Source: Burkholderia paludis (GTDB lineage: Bacteria > Pseudomonadota > Gammaproteobacteria > Burkholderiales > Burkholderiaceae). Taken from it: a DNA stretch of 64,000 bases. The stretch is taken from positions 62,001-126,000 of the forward strand of contig NZ_JPGL01000023.1 of assembly GCF_000732615.1 (NCBI RefSeq), written 5' to 3'. This document shows positions 11,201 to 18,761 of the stretch, one piece after another. The notes under the pieces were generated by a model. The model did no database searches, had not been told where the DNA came from, and saw only the letters and a list, made by a program, of their open reading frames with translations. Position 1 is the first letter of the stretch; each line of letters opens with the position of its first letter. A program made the translations under genes and the position numbers.

Positions 11201-12919
11201 GGCGCACCACAGCGCGTCGACTTCGTCGAGCGCCGCGCGGAAGACGGCGTTCTCCGCGTAGAGCTCATTGCCCATCCCGACCCACTGGCACCCGTTGCCC
11301 GAGAAGACGAGCGCGGTGCGCGCCGCGTCGGCCTGGGCGTGCCCGGTCGCCACGCATGCGGGCACCCCTTCCGGTGCCGGCCGGGCCAGCGCCGCGAGTG
11401 CCGCACGGCCTTCGGCCACGTCGGCCGGCGCAACGATTGCACGATGTTCGAGCCATTGGCGACGGCGGGCGGCTGCGGCGGCAAGCGCCTGCCAGTCGCC
11501 GCCGTTCTCGAGCGCCGCCAGATAGCGGCCCGCGAGCGCGCCAAGCGCGTTCGCGCTGCGCGCGGTCATGACGAGCGGGGACGGCGCGTGAGCCGGTTCC
11601 GGCGTGGCCGCCGGCGCCGCGCTTGCGGCCGGCGCTTCCGTCAGCACCACGTGTGCGTTCGTTCCGCCGAAGCCGAACGAGTTGACGCCGACCGTCAGCG
11701 GTGCATCGCCCGCATCGAGCGGCATGTAGCGATCGACGACACGCAGGCGCCCGCCGTCGAAATCGATGCCCGGATTGGGCGTGACGAAATGCAGCGAGCG
11801 CGGTGCCGCGCGATGCTTCAGGCACAGCACGGCCTTCAGCAGGCCGGCCATCCCGGATGCCGTCTCGAGGTGGCCGATGTTGGTCTTCACCGAGCCGATG
11901 AGCAGCGGACGGTCCGCCGGGCGCCCGCCCGACACGACGTCGATCAGCGCGCGCGCCTCGATCGGATCGCCGACCGCCGTGCCGGTGCCGTGCGCCTCGA
12001 TATACGCCAGCGATTGCGGATCGATGCCCGCGCGCGCGTACACGCTGCGCAGCAAGGACGCCTGCGCGGATGCACCCGGCACGCTGATGCCGCCCGGCGA
12101 ATGGCCGACCGAGTTCACGCCGGAGCCGGCGATCACCGCATGGATCGTGTCGCCGTCGGCGAGTGCGCGATCGAGCGGCTTGAGCAGCACGAACGCACCG
12201 CCTTCGGAGCGGACATAACCGTCGCCGGTCGCATCGAACGCGCGGCAGCGGCCGCGCGGCGACAGCATCGACGCCTTCGAAAAGCTGACGAAGCCGAACG
12301 GGTGCAGCAGCAGGTTGACGCCGCCGGCGAGCGCCATGTCGGCCTCGCCGGACTGCAGCGCCTTGACGGCCTGGTGGAGTGCGACGAGCGACGACGAACA
12401 GGCCGTGTCGACCGACATGCTCGGGCCGCGCAGGTCGAACAGGTAGGACACGCGGTTCGACGCGATGCTCAATGTGTTGCCGGTCGCCGAATACGGATCG
12501 ATCGCGTTCAGATCGTCCATGCTGCGGCTGCCGTAGTCGGTACTCGCGACGCCGACATAGACGCCGCAGTTGCTGCCGCGCATGTCGGCCGGGCGCACGC
12601 CCGCATCCTCGAACGCTTCCCACGCGAGTTCGAGCAGGAGGCGCTGCTGCGGATCCATCTGGGTCGCTTCGCGCGGCGAAATGCCGAAGAACGCGGCGTC
12701 GAAGCCGGCGACGTTGTCGAGCACGCCGGCCGAGAACGTGTAGCTCTTGCCCGGTTCGCGCTTGGACGGGTGCTGGTAGAAATCGGTGCCGAAACGGTCG
12801 GCGGGGATTTCGGTCACGGCGTCGCGCTCGTCGCGCAGGAGTCGCCAGAAGTCGCCGAGATTGTTCGCACTCCCGGGAAACCGACAAGCTATCCCAACTA
12901 TTGCAATCTTACTGTTCAT
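5288..12919 (-). CDS. wcbR: Highly reducing iterative type I polyketide/fatty acid synthase, WcbR homologue
   Basis: A single 2,543-residue multidomain synthase. Domain order: KS (Cys174 in DTACSSS, His310, His350), AT (Ser635 in GHSVGE; YAFH near 740, closest to malonyl-type HAFH), DH (His936, Asp1108), a methyltransferase-like region at about 1395-1510, ER (NADPH loop GGAGGVG near 1936), KR (GGTGGLG near 2142, Tyr2285) and ACP (Ser2448 in GMDSLM). No thioesterase or reductase domain follows the ACP, so chain release must occur in trans. The full DH/ER/KR set implies a saturated chain. It is the largest gene of the capsule locus, lies 3 bp after wcbQ and overlaps wcbS. A role in making a capsule lipid is inferred. 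Confidence 0.93.
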   Translation of the reverse strand: MNSKIAIVGIACRFPGSANNLGDFWRLLRDERDAVTEIPADRFGTDFYQHPSKREPGKSYTFSAGVLDNVAGFDAAFFGISPREATQMDPQQRLLLELAWEAFEDAGVRPADMRGSNCGVYVGVASTDYGSRSMDDLNAIDPYSATGNTLSIASNRVSYLFDLRGPSMSVDTACSSSLVALHQAVKALQSGEADMALAGGVNLLLHPFGFVSFSKASMLSPRGRCRAFDATGDGYVRSEGGAFVLLKPLDRALADGDTIHAVIAGSGVNSVGHSPGGISVPGASAQASLLRSVYARAGIDPQSLAYIEAHGTGTAVGDPIEARALIDVVSGGRPADRPLLIGSVKTNIGHLETASGMAGLLKAVLCLKHRAAPRSLHFVTPNPGIDFDGGRLRVVDRYMPLDAGDAPLTVGVNSFGFGGTNAHVVLTEAPAASAAPAATPEPAHAPSPLVMTARSANALGALAGRYLAALENGGDWQALAAAAARRRQWLEHRAIVAPADVAEGRAALAALARPAPEGVPACVATGHAQADAARTALVFSGNGCQWVGMGNELYAENAVFRAALDEVDALWCADGSPSLVDVMRGGPSAEWLAGAGTEWLAATENAQPLLFAIQVGMIRVIDARGMRYDAAIGHSVGEIAAAWVTGALSLVDAVRVIKIRSRAQAMTRGSGRMAAVGIGDAAARELIARHGLARRVEIAGINSPDAVTLAGELQGLQTLEAALRGSGKFFQMLDLDYAFHSSHMDRIEPVVLAELASLRPQPGNGTFVSTVTGGALAGDALDARYWWRNIREPVRFGDGIAHLIEQGVRLFVEVSPHSILRTYVKQALTAAGATGVALPTLKRDHGSAAMLRQAILAAIAHGASVDADRFAPGEARVALPCYPWQRDRFWLMPTVEGYGLVNRRREHPLLGYRLHEHAFAWENQLDPAKLPMLADHVVDGGVAFPGAGYVEMALAAARTFFDTPDAALENVEIRTPVVFQPQQAKLFRLVIEPRTATFTIETRDRMSDGAWTLNVTGRMLESGTTLGDASVVPPGMLDRLLAQPGADGDTLYANTAAIGLGYGPAFRWVRTVRVAADDDAALADVAPPAACGDAQARSAYLLHPALMDSGFHPLFALLAAHAREGEHPAYVPVQIGRVDYLRGDTVARVLARIDRRSPHSIVAHFEFLDAQGAIVARLGGCRFRRVDLVGRRQNLPARFVYRLEETPLPGDVDAAGLPAPDTLLAQAVARLDGAGHDARRTLHLTEILPLLDVLASLYALRAFESLGAFAGAWQPAAGRAALAARLADMLIEDGLARRDGERLVRDDAACAALPPLDELWRGLLAESPGHVAELTLLAHCGAALPDVLNGTKDGERLLSPTGHSLVEQLLAASPTWQHVHALLTASVEQAVDAWQPARRLRVLELGATDGDVLQTLGMHLAGARCDHTIAATAGQLAGFDADAESAVRTVALQSGERLSLAADETGPYDLIVASRALYGRHDAADALNVMRSWLAPGGLLLLAESRRGRFADIVFGAQQASSTEAGAPVPPAPADLEAALERAGYVDVARHVEQSLDLDGTPTFVIARNPASAAAAQSGGDPSDLDTLARSEQWLVIHAPDAVGSFGGRLADALVRAGYPADIVDIAHAADAIESLPAGQPAHVVFCAPEAPLAESAAGDALMAAQRNGVIALAALVRALGAQPNAATRLTVVTRGGAPFAGTANTHPDQATLWGLGRVLANEHPELACRLIDVDRTADRVPDALIRELTGPAVEEEVVLGARGRLVPRMLTAVQAAARNDRAIARASVLAFDAPGSLRNLEWFALPESALGADEVEIEPAATGLNFRDVMYAMGLLSDEAVETGFAGATIGMELSGRVVRVGDAVTAFAPGDAILGFAPASFATRVRTRAQAIALKPERLSFEEAATVPTTFFTAYYALVELARLRRGERVLVHGGAGGVGIAAIQLARHFGAEVFATAGSDEKREFVRLLGADHVLDSRSLAFADEIRTLTGGQGIDIVLNSLAGEAMVRSIDTLRPFGRFLELGKRDFYENSHIGLRPFRNNISYFGIDADQLMGALPELTARLFGEVMALFAAGVLHPLPYRAFPAERAEDAFRYMQQARQIGKVLVTYPSGTPAPTRGGARAGSLALDPHGAYLVVGGTGGLGFASARWMVERGARRLTLASRSGELAAAAREEVAHWRETLGVTVDVVSCDVTDATAVDAMIAAIVRRDSPLKGVLHSAMSIDDGLVRNLDDARMAAVLAPKVAGAWNLHRATRTLPLDLFVVYSSATTYLGNPGQSNYVAANTFLEALVEHRRAAGLPGTFMAWGPLEDVGFLARHADTREALQSRIGGASITSGEAMVALERVLVAGAAGEAVVRLDWHAVARGMPAAKARRYALLQSQAKGGDARDGGTQLREEVLALPRDEAIALVARTLQGQIARILHMTPDRIALDKSVLDMGMDSLMGMELGLAVEEAFEVKLSVMAIAEGASVTTLAGRIVDSIDAATAADAGAATDTAQEAVAALAAKHAIGGDARAMLDTQPVAVAGQAAPTFEVAR

Positions 12920-12922
12920 CTT

Positions 12923-14452
12923 TTATGTCGCTTTCTCGGATGCGCACGGTTGTTCCGTGCGATTTCCGTGATCTTGTATCACATGCAGCAGTGCCGATCC
13001 GAGCTCCTCGGCCGCCAGATTCCTGCATTCGGGGGTATCGGTGCCGTAGTTCCGCCAAATGAAGTAGTCGCTGCGTTGCGGCGAAACGCCAAGCTTTTCG
13101 AAAACATGAGGCAGAGCGGGAACGTGGTCGCCGTAGAAACAAACGACTGTTTCACGATCGCTGGTACGCAAATGATCGAGCAGGCGCCCGATCATTGCGT
13201 CCGCATTTTCAATGTGCCGCAAGTATGCTGTCAGGTCGCGCCAGGCGGCGTCTTCGCCGAGAGTATGCCTTGAAGACGATTCGCCGGGTAAAACCTCCTC
13301 GAGATGCAGCGGGCCGTGATTTTCCATCGTCATCGTGAAAATGAAGCGCGGCTTCTCCCGCTCCCGTTCCAGCTCGGTGATCACGGCGTCCAGCACGGCT
13401 GCGTCGGAGACATACGGACCGGCGCGCGACGCGTCGGCAAAGTATTCGATGTCGAGAAATGTGTTGAACCCGAGCAACGGAAAGACGCGATTGCGGCCGA
13501 AGAAATCGGCGTAGTACGGATGAATCGCCAGCGTGTCGTAACCGCCGCGAGCGAACCAGCTTGCGATCGACGCGCACGCACGGCGCACGAAGGCATACGG
13601 ATAAAAGCGCGCGTAGCCGAGCTGCTCGGACGACAGGCCGGTCAGCATCGAGAATTCGGTGCGCATCGTGTTGGCGCCCCATGCCGGTACCGAGAGCTCG
13701 CCATAGCGGACCGCTTGGCGTCTCGCCCGGTCGAAATTCGCGAGCACACCGGGCGCGATCGCCGACGAGACGCGTCGCACGTCGAACAGCGACTCGCTCT
13801 GGATCACGATGACGTCGGGGCGCTGCATCGACGCGCCAGCGGCGAAAGGCCCCGCCTCGACCGTGCGCCGGAATGCTTCGAACGTCGCGGGACGCATGCC
13901 GTTCAGCAAATATGCGACGAAGACTGCGAAAAAACCGTGACGGCGCTGATCTGCGTTGGCGTCAATCGCCAACGGCAGGCGCGCCGCGATGTAACGCGCC
14001 AGTAAAAATGTCAACACGACGACGGTCGCCAGCGCCAGCGTCGGACGCGGCGCGACGGGCGTCTCGGCAAGATAGCCGGCAACGACGAGCACGATGCCCG
14101 CGCCGATCGCAACGATCTTGCCTGCGCTCAGGAACGGCAGATAGAGCCGCGGATGCGCGAACAACTGGCTGAAAAGGCTGAGATCGGTGAACACGAACGG
14201 TTCGCGAAGGGATTCGTATTTGGCGTTGCTGACCACCGCAACGAGTCCGACCAGCGCAACCGCGACGGACGATGCGAAAACCGGCCGCGCGGTGACAAGC
14301 AACATCAGCGACGCGAGGAACACGACGGCGAGCACCTGCAGAAGCAGCGCATCCGCACGACGCCGCACCGCGGAGCGCGGAACGGCGATCCGGTCGGGCA
14401 GGAACGACACGCCGGCCGCAATGGCAAACGTGAGCCAGATTGCGCCCGTCAA
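12923..14452 (-). CDS. wcbQ: Membrane sulfatase-fold transferase (LtaS/MdoB-like), WcbQ homologue
   Basis: A 509-residue protein with an N-terminal bundle of about five transmembrane segments (roughly residues 1-20, 36-55, 60-78, 110-130, 138-155) and a C-terminal periplasmic alkaline-phosphatase-superfamily domain. The QSES segment near 218, the NTMRTEF nucleophile region (Thr near 262-265) and the GDH metal motif in the last quarter match LtaS/MdoB enzymes, which move phospho-alcohol groups onto glycans. The start appears to be a TTG at 14452: its TTGA overlaps the SDR stop codon and GGAAG sits 7 bases upstream; no ATG fits. It may decorate the capsule or its lipid with a phosphoglycerol or phosphoethanolamine group. 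Substrate not shown. Confidence 0.8.
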   Translation of the reverse strand: MTGAIWLTFAIAAGVSFLPDRIAVPRSAVRRRADALLLQVLAVVFLASLMLLVTARPVFASSVAVALVGLVAVVSNAKYESLREPFVFTDLSLFSQLFAHPRLYLPFLSAGKIVAIGAGIVLVVAGYLAETPVAPRPTLALATVVVLTFLLARYIAARLPLAIDANADQRRHGFFAVFVAYLLNGMRPATFEAFRRTVEAGPFAAGASMQRPDVIVIQSESLFDVRRVSSAIAPGVLANFDRARRQAVRYGELSVPAWGANTMRTEFSMLTGLSSEQLGYARFYPYAFVRRACASIASWFARGGYDTLAIHPYYADFFGRNRVFPLLGFNTFLDIEYFADASRAGPYVSDAAVLDAVITELEREREKPRFIFTMTMENHGPLHLEEVLPGESSSRHTLGEDAAWRDLTAYLRHIENADAMIGRLLDHLRTSDRETVVCFYGDHVPALPHVFEKLGVSPQRSDYFIWRNYGTDTPECRNLAAEELGSALLHVIQDHGNRTEQPCASEKAT

Positions 14453-15240
14453 TTTACATCTTCCTTGCCGGGCAGATACGAAAGCTTGTCCAGAATCGCA
14501 TCGGCCAGCGTGACGGGCAGCAGGGTCAGGAGGCGCATGCCGAATGCAAGCAGCCCCGGGAACGCGATTTCCGCTCGCCCGGCATCGAGTTTCTTGCGAA
14601 TGTATGCGGCGGCCTGTTCGGCAGTCCACATGAAAGGTTTGTCGCCGGGAAAAACGTCGCTCATCGACGTTTTGACGAAACCGGGAAGAATGACCGAAAC
14701 CTCGACCCCATCTCGCTTCAGCAGCGGACGGACGGAATCGGCATAGGCCTTGATCGCCGACTTGCTCGCGCAGTAGGCGGGCGAGATGGCCATCCCGCGA
14801 AGGGCAGCCAGGGAACTGACCGCGGCGATACGGCCATGCCGGCGGGCGCGCATGCGCTCGATAACCGGAAGGATCGTGTGCATCGCGCCGTATAAGTTCG
14901 TGTCGACGACGGCGGCAATACGATCGATGCCCTCCCAGTCGGACGCCGAGGACAACGTGCTCGCGACACCGGCGTTGGCGATGAGCAGGTCGATCGGATA
15001 CTGGTCGTCGAATCGATGCAACCACATGCGAATCGGTTCGGACTCTCGTACATCGACGATGCCGGTGATCACGTGTGCGCCGCGCGCCCTGCAAGCGACA
15101 GCGGTCGATTCGAGCTGCACTTCGTTCCGGCCGACGATACCGAGTACGGTATCGGGCCGCGCGTACGCGAGCGCAAGCGCGCGGCCGATGCCTGCGCTTG
15201 CGCCGGTGACGACGACATGCCGGGCCGACGACCTAGTCAT
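14449..15240 (-). CDS. wcbP: Short-chain dehydrogenase/reductase, WcbP homologue
   Basis: A 263-residue classical SDR. It has the N-terminal nucleotide-binding TGASAGIG motif near residue 12, the NAG motif near 88, Ser in VSSLAAL and the catalytic YxxxK (YCASK) near 155. The C-terminal third is hydrophobic, suggesting a membrane-associated lipid substrate as in 3-ketosphinganine and 3-ketoacyl reductases. It overlaps the KpsS-like gene by 8 bp and the sulfatase gene by 4 bp, so it is firmly in the capsule operon. I infer it reduces the ketone left by the alpha-oxoamine synthase. A sugar or polyol substrate remains possible. Confidence 0.85.
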   Translation of the reverse strand: MTRSSARHVVVTGASAGIGRALALAYARPDTVLGIVGRNEVQLESTAVACRARGAHVITGIVDVRESEPIRMWLHRFDDQYPIDLLIANAGVASTLSSASDWEGIDRIAAVVDTNLYGAMHTILPVIERMRARRHGRIAAVSSLAALRGMAISPAYCASKSAIKAYADSVRPLLKRDGVEVSVILPGFVKTSMSDVFPGDKPFMWTAEQAAAYIRKKLDAGRAEIAFPGLLAFGMRLLTLLPVTLADAILDKLSYLPGKEDVN

Positions 15241-16438
15241 CCGCCTGCTCTAGCCGGGCAACCGCGCCCGCAATGGCCATCGCGATGCCGGTCCGGGTGT
15301 AGAAATCGCCGTTGATCTGCGTGTGATGCATCACATAGTCGAGGAACGCGTGATAGAGATCCATGTCCGGCGGCACGCCTCGCAACCAGAAGTCGTCGAG
15401 ATCGCCCTGCCAGGTCAGGCCGCTGAAATTGTAGATAGCCGTACCCAGCGCAACCAGCGGCCGTTGGTGGTGCAGTGCGGACAAGCCGACCGTGCTGTTG
15501 ATCAGCACGACCCCGCGGGCGTGTTCGAGCAATGTCGGAAGATGACCGGCATCGATGAAACGGATCCGATTCTCCATGCCAGCGGCACGCGCAATTTTAA
15601 GCGAAAAATTACGGTATTCGATGAGCCCTGTATCCAGAGGGTGATTCTTGATGACCAGCAACGCGTCTTGCGGTGCATATCGCGCGAAAGACTCCAGGAC
15701 ACGGCTGATCGCCGCCCGAATTCCATCGAAAGACGAATGCACGACGATTTGCGCATCCGAATTCAATTGCAATGGGAAAAGATAGTAGGGCCGCCCGCTA
15801 TCGAGCAATTCGCGCGTGACCTCCTCCGCTTCACGTCGATGCTTGCGCTGCAGAAGCATCCGGACCGCCAGCCCCGAATATTCGAAAAAGCCGTTTTTCG
15901 GTCGATGACTGCGATACTTCGGGAACCGGGGCCAGCACACCGTGTTCGCAAATCGATACGTAATGTCGTGAAAGGCGCGCTCGTACAGGTTGTAGCCGGT
16001 GGCGTGCCATTGCCTGGCGGGCGGCGTCACGCTGCGTTGCTGCAGATACCATGCGGGGTCGCGCGGCAGCAGCGAACGCCCGTTGACGCCGTGGCGTTCC
16101 AGCGTGATCCAGTGCGGACGAACGTAGCCCTCTTCGAATACGTGAACGCGCAAGCCATGCGCCGTCGAGACCGACAACATCTCGCGATGAATGTCGCGAC
16201 AGTCGCCGAACATGATGACGTCAGTGATCCCCTCGCGCCGCACAATATCGTCATACCATTGGGGCAAATCCCCGACTCCGCCGCGGTAATTTAAAACAGT
16301 CCCCGCCCCGCCATACAACAAGTCACCACCACAAAAATTGACGCGGTAGACAGCAAACCCCTTATCCTGGAGCGCGCGTGAAAGCCGATAGAAAAAAAGC
16401 GAGGCAGTGCCTTGCAGCACGAGAAACGAGCGCGGCAT
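15233..16438 (-). CDS. wcbO: KpsS-like capsule polysaccharide transferase, WcbO homologue
   Basis: A 401-residue member of the KpsS/KpsC family, beta-Kdo transferases that begin the conserved poly-Kdo linker on the phosphatidylglycerol-type anchor of group 2 capsules. Family marks seen: an N-terminal LQG..S.FF segment, FGDCRDIHRE near residue 77, EEGYVRP near 102 and a KNHPLD motif near 255. It has the single catalytic unit and usual length of KpsS. It is the first gene of the overlapping unit that runs through the PKS to the GNAT gene. The cytoplasmic membrane face is the expected site of action. Confidence 0.88.
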   Translation of the reverse strand: MPRSFLVLQGTASLFFYRLSRALQDKGFAVYRVNFCGGDLLYGGAGTVLNYRGGVGDLPQWYDDIVRREGITDVIMFGDCRDIHREMLSVSTAHGLRVHVFEEGYVRPHWITLERHGVNGRSLLPRDPAWYLQQRSVTPPARQWHATGYNLYERAFHDITYRFANTVCWPRFPKYRSHRPKNGFFEYSGLAVRMLLQRKHRREAEEVTRELLDSGRPYYLFPLQLNSDAQIVVHSSFDGIRAAISRVLESFARYAPQDALLVIKNHPLDTGLIEYRNFSLKIARAAGMENRIRFIDAGHLPTLLEHARGVVLINSTVGLSALHHQRPLVALGTAIYNFSGLTWQGDLDDFWLRGVPPDMDLYHAFLDYVMHHTQINGDFYTRTGIAMAIAGAVARLEQADD

Positions 16439-17102
16439 CTAGGTTATTGAATGGAAACCTGGGGGAACACGAAATTTTACGCTATAAAACTGTAAGAATT
16501 GTGTAAATAACACAAGCTTTCGTGTCAAGCTAACAAGCAGAATGAAGCGGCAACGACCGCCGGAGGTGTGGAGGATACCCCATTGCATTACAAACGCGAA
16601 ATATCTGTCGTCGTCAAAAAAACGACATCGGGTGTTCGCCGAGACCGACTCGTACTGGTGTCACGTTTTTGAGAGTGAGCCGGTTCGCGCTCAAGCTGAC
16701 ACGCACATCGGCGCCCTTCCTCGACGCCGCCATGCCATGACGCTTTTGTCTCCGGACACATCGCACAACCATGCGCCTGCGTCACGCCCGGATCCGGATC
16801 GGACGCAAAAGTCAAGACCACAACGATCGCGGCTCAAGCCATTCAGATCGCCAACAGGCGGTACGACGGTACGTCGTGAAGCGCTCCATCGTCGCAGCAC
16901 TCGGGCGTCACACCCGGGAATGCAGCCCGCCAGCACGCAAGTGCAATTGCCCAGACACGGTGACCGCAATCTCGTGCAGCGAACGCAACTTCCCCACCCA
17001 ATCCGTGAGATCTCGTCGGTTGCGAGCCCCATTTCTCACGGGGCGCATGCGTGCGCTCAGCCGGCTCGACCGGCGACGAAACCGAGCACCAAGGTCGACG
17101 CC
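16439..17102. other. Intergenic region between the two minus-strand capsule units
   Basis: No gene is supported over 664 bases. The first 100 bases (16440-16540) are clearly AT-rich and lie directly upstream of wcbO, so a promoter for the lipid/linker unit is expected there. I see several AT hexamers but no well-spaced -35/-10 pair. The rest is GC-richer and open in several frames with no recognisable domain. It may be a remnant of lost capsule genes. Confidence 0.5.
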
Positions 17103-18761
17103 TTACTGCCCATGGATCTCGCTGCAATGCGTCGCGTCATGATTGCCGCGCCCGATCAATCGCCGACAGCATCGCCTGATCTTCCCGATGCACCGGAGAA
17201 CAGGCCGCCATGCCCTGGCCAGCGGGAGCACGTCACGCAAGGCCATTGGCCCGCCTTCCAATCGCAACTCATTGAAAAGACGGCTTCGCTGAACGCACAG
17301 TTCATCATGCTGACGCGAGAGTTCTGCGTAAGCCCTTTCCAAATTCCCCACCGCCAAAACGTTAGCCGCATTTTCGGCGAGAGCGGTATCTCGCGCTTCC
17401 GTGAGCGCCCTCAATTCCTGCGCATGGTACTCGGATGCAATACGTGCGCCTTCAGTCTCGCGAGACAGTATTAAATCCCGCTCTGCTGCGAGGTGATCGA
17501 GAGATAACCGAAGGGCATCCCGATCGTGCACCAACCCATTCCGCTCTTGAATCAGGCCATCTCGCTCACGAATCAAACCGTCGTACTCGTAACGCAAGCC
17601 GTCCCGCTCATGAACCAAACCGTCGCGCTCGTAACGCAAGCCGTCTCGCTCATGCGTCACCTGGTCGTGTTCGTAACGCAGGCCGTCCCGCTCATGCATC
17701 ACCCGGTCGTGCTCATAACGCAAGCCGTCCCGCTCATGAACCAAACCGTCGCGCTCGTAACGCAAGCCGTCTCGCTCATGAACCAAACCGTCGCGCTCGT
17801 AACGCAAGCCGTCTCGCTCTTGAACCAGGCCGTCTCGCTCTTGAACCAGGCCGTCGCGTTCTTGACGCAGACCTTCCCGCTCGGAATGCGTGACCAGACG
17901 GCGACTTGCCCTTTCCCTGTACACATCAAACATGACTTCCGAGATCAGATCATCACCCAATCTCATTAGCCCCATTAATTTGAAAGCCGCGTAATCGTAA
18001 AACTCCTCGATTGGGTGAAATTTCCCTTCACCGTAAGGAACATCGAACGACGTAATCGAGAAACGAGAATTGAGATCGAGAATACTCAATCTTCCCGACA
18101 AGCCATCAATTTTGCTCCAGAGCAGATCAACCCACCAATTGACTTCCGCCGAATCGGGGTCGCCCAGGCCGGTCACACCGTCATGGGTGATTTTGTTAAC
18201 GCACGTTCGCCGCTTCATGGCGATAAGCGGGACACCAATCTCCTCGGATAGCTCAATCAGCTCCTTGAGATAGTGATAATAAATCTCTAAATACTGATGA
18301 CTCTTGGGTGATATTTTGACCCAGCCACTATCCACGAACCCGTCCGGCAACTTCCAGTTGGGCCCCATTACCGCCGCTTCCAGATCCGAGATAATGCAGC
18401 CGTCTTTCTCGTAGTAATCGTTGGTAAAATCGCTGGTTGGATCAAAAAGTATAAATTCGTACCCGCCTGTCTTGAGTTTATGCAACGCCTGCTTCGTCAA
18501 CTCAAAATTGATTCGCTCGGACAATTGCGGGTCGTACGATTCGAAATAGGTACGCCCATCGACCTTCTTCGACATCAAGCACGGTACGCTTACACGCCAC
18601 AGATGCGTAACATTTGCCAGTCGACTCATCCTTCCGGAGAGGACTTCGGTAACGCACCCGCCAATACTCAATATTTTGGGCTTTCGCAGAACCGAGACCG
18701 GAGTCCGGCCACTGTCGGTAATGTCGGTTCCAACCACTCGGAAAATTTCGCTAATGCTCAT
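17103..18761 (-). CDS. DUF6270-like N-terminal domain with long heptad coiled coil
   Basis: About 552 residues. The N-terminal 270 residues resemble the DUF6270 family found in capsule and glycan loci: an opening ILSIGGCVTE strand-turn, then an FDPTSDF segment. A coiled coil follows, made of 18 near-perfect seven-residue units of the type ERDGLxx, then a less regular helical stretch and a basic Cys/Arg-rich tail (RRCCRRLIGR). I chose the ATG at 18761; a GTG 42 bases upstream is the alternative and neither has a strong ribosome site. GC is lower than in flanking core genes. The function is unknown; a scaffold, length-determining or membrane-tethering role is inference. The DUF6270 call is from pattern memory. 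Confidence 0.75.
   Translation of the reverse strand: MSISEIFRVVGTDITDSGRTPVSVLRKPKILSIGGCVTEVLSGRMSRLANVTHLWRVSVPCLMSKKVDGRTYFESYDPQLSERINFELTKQALHKLKTGGYEFILFDPTSDFTNDYYEKDGCIISDLEAAVMGPNWKLPDGFVDSGWVKISPKSHQYLEIYYHYLKELIELSEEIGVPLIAMKRRTCVNKITHDGVTGLGDPDSAEVNWWVDLLWSKIDGLSGRLSILDLNSRFSITSFDVPYGEGKFHPIEEFYDYAAFKLMGLMRLGDDLISEVMFDVYRERASRRLVTHSEREGLRQERDGLVQERDGLVQERDGLRYERDGLVHERDGLRYERDGLVHERDGLRYEHDRVMHERDGLRYEHDQVTHERDGLRYERDGLVHERDGLRYEYDGLIRERDGLIQERNGLVHDRDALRLSLDHLAAERDLILSRETEGARIASEYHAQELRALTEARDTALAENAANVLAVGNLERAYAELSRQHDELCVQRSRLFNELRLEGGPMALRDVLPLARAWRPVLRCIGKIRRCCRRLIGRGNHDATHCSEIHGQ
17505..17882 (-). repeat. Tandem 21-bp coding repeat (18 heptads)
   Basis: Eighteen consecutive seven-codon units encode ERDGLxx. 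In the middle, units alternate between endings RY and VH, giving a 42-bp higher-order period. Unit length is a multiple of three, so copy-number change would keep the frame. Confidence 0.9.

Noticed and set aside
5000..13273. A 2.7-thousand-codon open frame on the plus strand opposite the PKS gene
   Set aside because: It mirrors wcbR and wcbS. The translation is Arg/Ala/His-rich with no domain, as expected for the antisense of GC-rich codons; the minus strand has a complete, ordered PKS.
16542..17474. A 310-codon plus-strand frame before and into the heptad-repeat gene
   Set aside because: No ribosome site, no domain, composition unlike a protein, and it overlaps a supported gene.
17526..17969. 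A repetitive plus-strand frame opposite the heptad repeats
   Set aside because: The repetition is the complement of the ERDGL units; the minus-strand frame has a domain and a better coding pattern.
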